Below, piece by piece: positions 13,913-25,900 of a stretch of 64,000 bases of DNA. Numbering within the stretch: the first letter of the stretch is position 1; the number at the start of each line of letters is the position of its first letter. A program made the translations under genes and the position numbers. The notes beneath the pieces are model-generated. The model saw only the letters and a program-made list of their open reading frames with translations, did no database searches and was not told the DNA's origin. This DNA is from Symbiodinium natans (lineage: Eukaryota; Sar; Dinophyceae; Suessiales; Symbiodiniaceae). The stretch is from positions 611,001 to 675,000 of the forward strand of contig CAJNDS010002001.1 in assembly GCA_905221605.1 (NCBI GenBank), given 5' to 3'.

Positions 13913-16900
13913 TGGGCTGTGCTGTGCCTGCGTCTGGCCTGCGTATGAGTCTGCGTCTGCGCGTCCTGCGTCTGCGTCTGCGGCTGCGTCTGCGTCTCTG
14001 TGTGCGTCTCTGTGTGTGGTCTCTGTGTGTGTCTCTGTGTGTGCTCTTTGAGTGCTGTGTGTGTGCTCTGTGTGTGTCTCTGTGTGTGTCTCTCTGTGTG
14101 TGTCTCTGTGTGTGTCTCTGTGTGTGTCTCTGTGGTGTGTGTGTCTCTGTGTGTGTCTCTGTGTGGTGGTGGGTCGGTGTGTCGGTGGGTCGGTGGGTAG
14201 GTGGGTGGGTGGGTGGGTGGGTGGGGGGGTGGGTGGGTGTGTGTGTGTTGTGTGTTGTGTGTGTGTGTGTGTGTGTGTGTCGGTGGGTCGGTGGAGTCGG
14301 TGGGTGGGGGGTGGGTGGGTGGGTGGGTGGGTGGTGTGTGTGTGGGTGTGTGTGTGTGTGTGTTTGTTTTTTTTTTGGGGGGGGGTAGATGATCGCAATC
14401 TTAGGGTTGAATTTGGTGCCCAGGGTAAGCTCAAGCCCTTAAAGCCACCGTAGGTTCAGGGTTTAAAGTTTAGGGCTTGGGACTTTGCACCCGAAATGGG
14501 CCCCAAACCCCGCCATGCAGTACGCAAGGGCCCCCCCCAAACAACAATAGCCCTAAGCCCGAAGCCCTAAACCCTAAACCTTAAACCCCAGTTGCAAAGG
14601 CTGCAAACCTCGTCCCCAGCCCCCGAACTCCCGAAATGAAGCCCGTAAGCCGCACTGCCCTAGGGTTTAGGGTTCCCCAACCTTAAACCCTAAACCCCAA
14701 ACCCCAAACCCTAAACCCTGGACCTTAAACCCTATAGACCCTAAACCCGAGACTCCTGGGCGAAAACCCGGAAACCAGGCCCTCAAGTCCTAAGCCCTAA
14801 ACCCTATAAACCTGGGAGCCGACCTGACGTAGAGGCGAAAGAATCGCTTCGCTAGCGCCGCGGCGTTGTAGTATGGATACAGCCTCTAGAGGGTCTTTTA
14901 TGGGGTGTTTGGGATTTTCCGGGCATTCAGGATTCAGGGGTCGGCGTCTATAGGGTGCTTTGTTTTGTTTTCCCGGTGTTTAGGGTTTAGGGCTTCAGGG
15001 TTGGGGAGTAACTAGCAAACGCTGGGTGTTATCTTGAGTGGCCTGCTTCAAAGTCAAATGATACAGGGTTGAACCCTGCAGATCCCTGATAAGCACTGCA
15101 TGAACACTTGCAATCTACCGCCCCCATATGCTACGCAAAGCACTCCAACACCGAAAAAAACAGGACTGCCTATAGGTAGGCCTTGGCTAAACCCTCAACC
15201 CTAAACCCTAAACCGTAAACCCTGAACCCTCAACCCTAAACCCTCAACCCTGAACCCTGAACCCTGAACCCTGAACCCTAAACTCTAAACCCTAAACCCT
15301 GAACCCTAAACCCTAAACCTTAAACCCTAAACCCTAAACCCTTGAACCCTGATGCAAGTTTGGGGTTGTTTACGCCTTGCTGTCTTTAAAGGGGGCCTGA
15401 TGCACCCCAAACCCTAGCACCCTAACACCCTAACACCCTAACACCGTAACACCGTAACACCCTAACACCCTAACACCCTAACACCCTAACACCCTAACAC
15501 CCTAACACCCTAACACCCTAACACCCTAACACCCTAAACCTGAACCTAAACCCTAAACCCTGAACCCCAAACCCAGAACCCTCAACCCTAAACCCTAAAC
15601 CCTCAATCCTAAACCCTACACACTAAAACCCTAAACCCTAAACCCTAAAACCCTAAACCCTACACCCTAAAAACCAAAAACCCAAACCCTAAACCCTAAA
15701 CCCTAAACCCTAAACCCTAAACCCTAAACCCTAAACCCTAAACCCTAAACCCTAAACCCTAAACCCTAAACCCTACACCCAAAAAACAAAAGCCCAAACC
15801 CTAAACCCTAAACCCTAAACCCTAAACCCTAAACCCTAAACCCTAAACCCTAAACCCTAAACCCTGAGAGCAAGGCTGGCATACACGCGCCACAAGGATC
15901 GCCCAGGTGATTCCCCCGAAGAAGCCAAGCCTTGTCAAGGCTAGGGCTTAGGGCTTAGGGCTTAGGGCTTAGGGTTTAGGGTTTAGGGTTTAGGGTTTAG
16001 GGTTTAGGGTTTAGGGTGTAGGGTTTAGGGTTTAGGGTTTAGGGTGTAGGGTGTAGGGTTTAGGGTTTAGGGTGCAGGGTTTGAGGCTTAGCACCAGTAC
16101 CGTGTCACGTCGGCTTTGTTTTAAACGGTAGTTGGGGGTCCGGAGTTGAGGGCCCAGCTGAGGTGTGAGGGGTGGCGGTTTGAGGGATTTTCGGCTTTGC
16201 CTGGAACTCTACCTGTACTTAGTTGTCCAGTAACCTGGGGGAACCAAAGGTTAACCTTTGGGATTATAAGGGCATTCTATTACCCCTAGGTATACCACTA
16301 TGTGCTTAAGAACCCACCCAAAAGATAGAAGATAAGAATCCCTATACTACCCTTATAAGGAAGACTGCTTTCTGTTCTTGGGGGTTCTTACACAAATAGT
16401 AGCATACCGACCCTGGGGATCAGATGAACCCTAGAATGTATGGCTCATATGACCTTAGTAGGGAATTCTAGTAGTAGAGAGTGTATGCTCTCCAACATTT
16501 GGGTTCATGTGGTCCCAAAGATATTCTTCAAACGCCTTGGTCCAGATGTCCTCCAGGAGGAGAAGAACGTGGATTACCATTCAGCAGGGTTTAGGGTTTA
16601 GGGTTTAGGGTTTAGGGTTTAGGGTTTAGGGTTTAGGGTTTAGGGTTTAGGGTTTAGGGCTACGTCCACGTTGGTTTTTTTGGGTCTCGAGCTTAAGAGT
16701 TGCAGACCACGCCCCAAAGGAAGCTGAGAAGAGCAGTCTTGGCCATGGCTTTGCAGTGCGGCAGCATGCCTCACAAACCACGCCTCGATGTCCTCCTTAC
16801 CCAAAGGGTCTTATAAGTACCTACATAGTGGAAAGTAGGGCTTTCTATAATAGGAATTACTATTATGGTTTGGGTAAGTGTCCCCCCATATAGGTAATTA

Positions 16901-19900
16901 GGACCCTGTGGGTTACAGGGTCAGGGCTGAGCAGCCGCCATCCGCACCGTTCTCTGCACGACGTGAACGTTGATCGGGTCGTGATTCCCCTAAGCCCTTA
17001 TAAACCCTAAACCCTAAACCCTAAACCCTAAACCCTAAACCCTACACCAAAAATGCGCTAAAGCCTTCAGCCCCCTCTTTGCGACCCTCTTTCAGAGAAC
17101 CCACCTGGGGTCTCCGGCACATCTTGAGAACCTCTAACCTTGTAAGATTCTTTTTGTGTAAAGGGTCGGGGGTCTAGGGCTTTGGATTTGGGGTCTAGCG
17201 CTTGGGGCCCTATAACCCCTAATTCCTCAATCCTGCACTGGGACGACGACACGTTGGAGTAGATTCCCCGGCGCTTCGCCCAAATCTTCACCAAGCGCAG
17301 CGTGTCCCGAAACCTTCGAGGCAGCTGCGGCTTGACGCTTTGAAGTTGAAGGTTGAGGGTTCAGGGTTAAGGTTCGTGTGAGGGGGGGGAGAGGCCGTGT
17401 ACAACACTGCCAAGAATGGAACGGACGGTTTAAAGGCTTCGAGGGTTTGGGGCTTGTTGCGGTTGATGGTGTTCCAACTCCTCCCCTTAAATTGGGGCGT
17501 CAACCTTGCTTCCCTAAACCCTAAACCCTAAACCCTAAACCCTAAACCCTAAACCCTAAACCCTAAACCCTAAACCCCTAAACCCTAAACCCGAAACCCT
17601 AAACCCTTAACCCTAAGACTCTAAAGATCAGGCTTTAGAGTCTAGGCCGCCTGGGTGGAAGCTTGCCCTTTGGGGAAAATCAACCCCCATAGGCTCAAGG
17701 TAACTTAGGCAAGGCTTTGGGATTTCCTAAGCCCTTGAGCCCACAAACCCTAAACCCCAAACCCCCCAAGTCCTAAACCCTAAGCCCTAAAACCCCCCAA
17801 ATCCTGAGCCCTCAGCCCTAAGCCCTAAGCCCTAAGCCCCAAACCCAAACCAGATGACCTTGGCCAAAAACCTCCAAAACCCCTAAACCCCAAACACCTT
17901 GGAAGCAGAGACATGAATATAGCCAACCAGCTTAACAAAGGGTTTTGAACGAAAAACACACACAACCCAAAGCATCCCAAAACCCTTAAGCCTCAAAGCC
18001 TCAACGAGGGCCTCAACCCTAGACCTAAAAGCCCAAGCCCGAAAATCCTGCCCCAAGCCCTAACAGCCAAAACCCTAACACCGGAAAAAAACCTCATCCA
18101 GACGTGCTCTCCCCAAACCCCTCTTAAACCCAAAACCCTAAACCCTAAACCCTAAACCCTAAACCCTAAACCCCTGCACCGGTGATCCCTCCTCCTCCGG
18201 GGGCCTCTCGGCATCGGGCACCAGGCTGAGGATGTGGTCAGCCACACGGCAGCCATTGAGGCTCCGGACCTAACATTTTTCAAGCTTGGGTTTATAGGGT
18301 TTAGGGTTTAGGGTTTAGGGTTTAGGGTTTAGACCAAACATGTTTTAAGCTGAAGAGATGTTTAGTTGTCCAGTGCCCTTGGGGGAACTAAAGGTTAACC
18401 TTTGGGATTATAACGGCATTCTATTACCCCAAAAACGTTAAAGGTTACCTACCCTATTACTAGGGATATCCAGGTGGGACGAAAGTTCTACCCACGATCA
18501 AGACATTAGCACATAGACAAGCATGGCAAGGCCAAGTCTCCCATCCCTTGTAGACGCCTAGCACAGGAGGACTCCACCCTTTTCAAAATAGTAATCTATT
18601 TTTTGCTCGGGTGGCCTACTACCCTAAACCCTAAACCCTAAACCCTAAACCCTAAACCCTAAACCCTAATTACTCCGCTGCGCAGGCTGTGTTGAATCCA
18701 CGTGTGCGCGACTCCGCGCCTCCGCAACATGCTCATGTCTTGGGGTGAAAAGGTCCCCAGCCCCCCCCCAAAAAATACCCAAGGGTTCACATGTGAACCA
18801 TGCAAATGCAACTTTTCTTCGAGCCCCTGCAACCTGAAGCTTTCAAGGTCTAGGGTTTAGGGTTTAGGGTTTAGGGTTTAGGGTTTCGGGTTGCGCCCTA
18901 AACCCAAGATAGCCCTCAAGGACCTTTCTTTAGCCCCTGCTCTATTAAGGTTAAGGGTTTAGGAGGGTGCGGGGTTTACAAGGGATTAGGGCTGAGGGTA
19001 AAGGGTTTAATTAGCCCCCGCCTTCATCCTAAACCTCTCGAAGAACTCTGGGGCCCGTGCCGTCTTATCATCGAGGTTCTTCAGCCTCGGGCCCAAAGGC
19101 TAAACGCTGTTGAGGGTTTCGGGCTGTGAGGCCGGTTTAGGGAGTTCAGGGGTTGGGAGTTGAGGGTGTCAGGGCTTTCTAAGGGGCTTCTCTAAAACCC
19201 TACACCCTCAGGGTTGAGGATCCCACCCTAGACGTTCCACCCTAAACCCTAAACCCTAAACCCTAAACCCTAGACCCTAAACCCCTAAACCCCTGTTCCA
19301 CACGAGCCCTGACAACTAATATGAACCCTCAATCCGTGACCATCAGCTCTAATCCCTCTAGGGTTCAGGGTCACAGCAGCCCTGAACACGCGTGGTTTAG
19401 GGTTTAGGGTTTAGGGTTTAGGGGAAGGGGGTGAAGGGATGAGGGATTTTAAGGTGTTTGGGACTCATCTTGTTTGGGCTGGAGTTGTCTTGCTGGGCTT
19501 GTTTGTGCGAGGGATGGGGCTTCAGGGGGTCTAGGGTTCAGGGTTACTTGGCCCTTCGACGTTTTTGGCCTTTGTCGAAACTTGTCTTAAGCTCGTCGTT
19601 GTCTAGCGTTGGTCCAGGGGGCGTATGTAAGACTCCTAAAAGCTCTAGGGTCTATGGCTTAGGGTTCAGGGCTAAGGTTCAGGAACCCTGACATCTCCTG
19701 AACACCTCCAAGCCACCCAAGGCCAAAGGATTCCGTTCAACCATGCATGCCCCTGAGCCTACATCCACCCCATTCAACAACCCTAATCCCTAAAGCCTAA
19801 AGCCTAATCTGCAAACCCTCAACCCTAAACCCCAAACCCTAAACCCCAAACCCTAAACCCCAAACCCCAAACTCTGAACCCCTAACCCTATAAGCCCTAA

Positions 19901-22900
19901 ACCCCAAACCCTAAACTCTGAACCCCAAACCCTATGAACCCCCTACCCCCAAACCCCAAACCCCAAACCCTAAACCCTAAACCCTAAACCCGAAACCCTA
20001 AACCCTAACCCTAAACCCTAAACCCTAAACCCCAAACCCTATGAGCCCTAAACCCCAAACACTCCAAGGAGCAAGTTGTCGTCGCTCAGGGACTCCAGGT
20101 CTTCGGGAATCTGCGGTTTCGGGTTTCGGGTTTCGGGTTTCGGGTTTAGGGTTTAGGGTTTAGGGTTTAGGGTTTAGGGTTTAGGGTTTAGGGTTTAGGG
20201 TTTAGGGTTTAGGGTTTGAGGCAAGGCCCCGGGTCAACCACCTTCATTTTAACCCCTTAAGCCCCGGGCCCTTGGACCCTAAGCAGGGTCCTGACCCTAA
20301 AGCCCTACAAACCCTAAGTCAGACCCTAAACCCTAAATCCTTGATTGTTAAGCCCTTGTGAGGCTTTGAGGTTGCGAGCTAGCGGGGTTTGGTGCGGTAG
20401 ACGTTGGGGGGCTTTAGGGTTTAGGGTTTAGAGCTTAGGGGCCTAGAGTTGCTTTAAGGCTTTGGGGTCCTTAGGGTTATAAGATGTGGATGGCCGCAGA
20501 GCCAGGGGGCCCAAATAATTCTTTTTTGCGGCCCGGGTTGCGGGCTGGGATTGCGGCTGGTTTTTGGCTTGCAGATTTGTTGTGGGCTGGGTTGCAAATT
20601 TGTTGCGAACGGTTTTTTGGATTGCAAATTGGGTTGCAGGTTTTTTGCGACTTTGGCTGCAGATTTTTTGCGAAATTGGTTGCGATGTTTTTGCGATTTT
20701 GTTGCAATGTTTCTTGCAAACGGTGGTTTTTGCTTATTAATTTAATAGAAAGCCCATTGACAAAACCCGAATGGTGTCTTTTCTGCCTGGCCGGGCCGTC
20801 TGCAAAAAATCTGCAAGCCGGCTTGCAAAAAATCTGCAACCAAAGCTGCAATGCTCCAGGGGCCCCGGGGCCCCGTCTGCAAAATCACGAAACCCCACAT
20901 CTGCAAAAAAATTGCAATGAATCTGCAAAAATAATTATTTAAAGAGGCCTTTGTGCTGTGGCCAGATGCGATTCTTATAACCTTAGGGTAGTAGGGTTGA
21001 CATGTTTAGGTTTCGGGGCTTAGGGGTTCACACGAAGGCTCTTAGGATTTAGGGGTCTACGACCCCAAACCCTCAACCCTAAACCCTAAACCCCACAGGG
21101 TCGAGGTTGCGTCGGCATGTCCAGCACGAGCTCGGGGCTTGGGGCTTCGGATTCAGTCTAAGCCACTTGGAGGTTCACACGGTTTAGGGTTTAGGGTTTA
21201 GGGTACTTGTAACCCCAACTTATAAGTCTACTCATAACCTTCTTAGGGGACTTAGGAGGTTTGTAAGTACAGATATAAATGGGGTTATAAGTACCCATGA
21301 ACCTCCAAGTAGTGGGGATCGAGCACCGTCTTGGTCTCCTAGTGGCACCCGCTTGCCCTTGTTGGGGTATTCCCCTTCAACACCGTGAACTACTATTTGC
21401 TTAAGAAGCCCCCAAAATTGAAAAACACTCATCCCTATATTACTCTTATAAGGAAAATAGTTTGATGTGTTTTGGAGGGTTCTTAAGCAATTCGTAGTGA
21501 ATGCTTTGCCTTAAGAACCTCCACATTTTGCACGGATTCTTGCCCTAAGCCCTACATTCTAACCCGAAACCCTAAACCCTAAACCCGAAACCCTGGACCC
21601 TAAACCCTAAACCCTAAACCCTAAACCCTAAACCCTAAACCCTAAACCCTAAACCCTAAACCCTAAACCCTGAGCCTCAAAAAAAGAAATCCCAGGATGC
21701 TTCAGGTCTGGGCTGCGGACGCATAAGCACGGAACTTTCTACCCAAGACTCAAGACGTTATAAACCCCAAACCCTATAGACCCTAAGGTTTCGGGTCTAG
21801 GGTTTAGGGTTTGGGGTTTAAGGCTTAGGGTTTAGGGGGGGGGATAGGGTTTAGGGTTACCTTGTAGCGGCTTTAGAACATGGAGTATTGCGGTTCAGGA
21901 TTTAGGGAAAAATTTAGGGCCTTCAACGGAGGCCCAACCTCGGCCAGCGAGGACAGGCGTGCGAAGAGCAGATCAATCTCGATGCCCGACAGCTTCATCT
22001 ACCCACATGGGGTTTAGGGTTTCAGGTTTAGGGCTTAAGGGTTTAAGGCTTTAGGGTTTAGGGTTTAGGGCGATTCCCCAAATAGGAGACCCCTAATGAA
22101 CCAAAACATATTCTAGTCCTCAGATTAGAGGAATTTATGGCGTTCTCTCTTTGACTCTACTCACTTTAGTTCAAGGGACTCAGCACGTGATAGCGCTACT
22201 TTAAAGCTCTGTTGATTTAGCAACTCTACTTAGTATGCCCTAGAAACCCTACTAGAATCCACAAAGTCAACAGGGCTTCCCAGTAGAGGACTTCCTCCAA
22301 GTATCCTCTTCAGGCGCACTGGAGACCCCAACAACACCGGGAACTTAAATTGTAGCGAATACGGCAGAACCCTAGCCTCTAGAAGCCTACTTGGCAAGTC
22401 CTAAACCCTAAACCTTAAGCCCTAAACACTAAACCGAGGCTCCATATTATGGTCTGAACTTCAGGGCGGACCGTAAACCCAAAACCCCAAACTCTACACT
22501 TAAGGCTCTCATGTAGTTCCTTTTTGGGGTTGGTTGTAATTACGGAATTCTAGTATACTAACCTAAAAGCGACACTACTACATGGGAGCCTTTAGGCAAA
22601 ACCGAAGCCCTCTGCGTTGAAAGGAGCCAGGTCAGGCGGCTGGGCCCCAAGTGCCTAGAGACTTGCGGCTTAGGGTTTAGGGTTTAGGGTTTAGGGTTTA
22701 GGGTTTAGGGTTTCGGGTTCAGGGTTTAGGGTTCAGGGTTTCGGGGGTTTGGGGGGCACAGGGCTACCTGAGCTGAAAATGTTGGGATCCCCTCCCCTCG
22801 TTGGGGTCTAAGCTTCTTCGTTTCGGGCCTAGGGTTAGGGGTTTAGGGTTTAGGGTTTAGGGTTTAGGGTTTAGGGTTTAGGGTTTAGGGTTTAGGGTTT

Positions 22901-25900
22901 AGGGTTTAGGGTTTAGGGTTTAGGGTTTAGGGTTTAGGGCTACTCAAGGGGCTTGTAAGTGGGCTGCAGTTGCAATTGGGTTCGAGTTTATCCATGAACC
23001 TCCAGGCAGTTAAACCATCAACGGGGCCTTGATGATGGGGGTATAGGCGTCGGGCACAGGCGTCACATCCGACACGTCCGGATGTTCCTCTGCAGTCAGA
23101 AAAAACTCTTAGGGTAGGGTTCTAAGGGTTTCAAGCCTAAACCCTAAACCCTACACCCTACACCCTAAACCCTAAACCCTAAAGGACTCTAGGATCCATA
23201 GTGTTGAAAGGGTTTAGCAGGTTTTGTTGTTGTTGATAGGCCTTGGTTTGAGGGGCTCAAATCTGCCCCCCAAACGTGGATCATCCGATCTCTGGGGCCA
23301 CCAAAACAGAGCCCGGAAGCAAAAGAAGACGACTCCTCAGAGCATAAAGGTTTAGGGTTTAGGGTTTAGGGTTTAGGGTTTAGGGTTTAGGGTTTAGGGT
23401 TTAGGGTTTAGGGCTAAACCCGAACCTTACGAAATCGGAATCCTTCGAGCCCTGACGCTGCATTTTGGGCTTCTTTCGCCAAGCAAGAAGCCAGGGAACA
23501 ACACTTCGATGGAAAGGCTGAGCTCATGAATGGGTTTAGGGTTTAGGGTTTAGGGTTTAGGGTTTAGGGTTTAGGGCTTAGGGCTTAGGGTCCAGGGTTT
23601 TGGGTCTGGGGATGAAAAGAAAAATTCTCAGACCCGCAGAAAGCCATGGGGGCCCTTGACAAACCCTTTGTTCGGTTCCCTTACCTTTCGGGGGGCGGGG
23701 GGAGGCGGACCCTAAACCCTAAACCCTAAACCCTAAACCCTAAACCCCTAGACCCAGGAGTTGCCTAGGCATAAAAGGGCACCCCTTTTGGCTTTAAGAG
23801 GATTATACCCTAAACCCTAAACCCTAAACCCTAAACCCTAAACCCTAAACCCCAAAAAAGAAATAGGGGCCTACTCCGCTTCCTAGTTTTTACCCTCCCA
23901 AAACTTAGCTAACTCCACAGAGGGGGTTGGGGTGTAGGGTTTGGGGCTTAGGGTCCGAAGCCCGAACCCTAAACCCGAAACCCTAAACCCTAAATCCTGA
24001 ACCCTGAACCCTAAACCAACAGCAAAAAACACATAGAGAACCAAGCATGCTGGACTGCGGGAGGCAGCAATAGCAGTCCTGTAGCTTGGGCACCAAGACC
24101 TCCAGCAGGGCAGGGCTTGCAGGTTTAGGGTTTAGGGTTTAGGGTTTAGGGTTTAGGGTTTAGGGTTGAGGGTTTAGGGTTTAGGGTTTAGGGTTTAGGG
24201 TTTAGGGTTTAGGGATCAGGGTTTAGGGTTAGAAAACCTGAGCCCGCTTTTGGGGGAAGCGAAGAGTCGGGTTCAAGGTCTCCTAGGGTTTGGGATGACT
24301 TGGGGGACTTTTTCCGTCTACCTTCATGGGGGTTAAAGGGCCCTGAATCATAGGTACGTGTAGGACTTATGTAGGGTTCAGGGTTCCGTCGCCCTAAACC
24401 CTAAACCCGACACCCCAAACCCCAAACCCCAAACCCCAAACCCCAAACCCTAAACCCTAAACCCTAAAAACTCTCAACCTGACTACACGGCACACTTGGC
24501 GAGCTTTGTGGGTGGAAGCTCCTAAAAAACCCCTCAACCCTAAACTCTAGTGGAAGACTTGAAAAGGCTCAGAGGGAACTAGATGTGGGCTATAAATCAA
24601 GGTTCGCGTTCGAGGGGCTTGAAGGGTTTTAAGGGTTTTAAGGGTTTAAAGTGTTTGAAGGGCTTTAATTTAAGCATATAAAAGGCTCAGAGGCTTGCGG
24701 GCTTTGGGGGTACAACTTAGATGACGATTTCCTGAGATTTCAGACGCCCGCAAGGACTCAAAGCCCTAAGACCTGAACCCTAAAACCTAAAAAACCCTGA
24801 ACTTATCAAGCCTAAACCCTAGACTCTAGACCCTAGACCGTAAACCCGAATCAGCCGCGGGGCCTTACACGTGACTGGCTGAACCCTAGTCCTGCGATCA
24901 AACAAGGCCAACATCCCCCTGAAAAGGGTTAGGGGGGGCCGTAAAGACTACTTAAGTAACACCCCTCCCCCGCACCTTGGTAGCCCAGTGGTCATATTCC
25001 AATAAAGGGTATCCTTTTTGGTTTTGGTTACTTTATAGTGGAACCTTGAGCCCAAAAAAGGGCGCAAAGGGTACCACTGGGCTGCCAAGTTGAAGTAACA
25101 CCCCCTCCCCCCACCCTAAGAACCCTAAACCCTAAACCCTAAACCCTAAACCCTAAACCCTAAACCCTAAACCCTAAGCCCTAAACCCTAAACCCTAAAC
25201 CCTAAGCCCTAAACCCCAACCCTAAACCCCAACACCTGACGCCAAAGCCCGGCCTGAAAGAAGGACTCGCGCGTGACATTCTTGGGCCTAGGCGATGTAG
25301 GTGTAGGCAAACCCTAAATCCCAAAAGGGGATGTTGGGGAATCCCTTCCCCCTAAAATGAATCCCCAATCCCCCGCCTAGTATTAAGACCTCCCGAAACC
25401 CCCAAAGGATGTTTAGTATTAGGGGGGGATTCTTATTGACTATCTGAACAAACCTTGGCTGCACTTAGGAGGGTAGCAAACAATTAAACTTTTAGCAGCC
25501 TTATTAAGAAACCCAATAAACCCAAAAAGGCTAAAGATGTAAAGTTACAGTAAAGCACCACAAAGAAACAGCCCGTCCCTATTGTAGCTGGCTGGGAGAC
25601 CGCAAGCCTAGGAACTGAGAGGAACTTGAACCTTGAGGGTTCAGGATTCTGCTTCTGGCTTCCGACCCCGCCTACTCCCTCCTTAGTTCGGTAGTTTTTT
25701 AGTTTTTTTTGCTTTTTGTTTTTTTGTTGTTTCTTGTTTTTTTGTTTTTATAGGGGCGGGTGCGGGATCGGGTTTTGGGGTCAAGGAGTTTTTGGTATTC
25801 GCGGCGTCTTGATTCTGGGGGGAAGGAAATAGGGTTTTGGGAGCTTGAAGTAGGAGATGTGAGGGACTACGAGCCCCAAACATAGTAAACCCCAAGCCTG

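Noticed and set aside
13376-14453. Long ORFs (up to 352 codons) of His/Thr, Cys/Val or Gly/Trp repeats
   Set aside because: They are translations of the TG-rich microsatellite in all frames; no real protein signature.
20484-20942. Plus-strand 152-codon Cys/Phe-rich ORF and its minus-strand partner
   Set aside because: Produced by the TTGC repeat; composition is repetitive and no family is recognisable.
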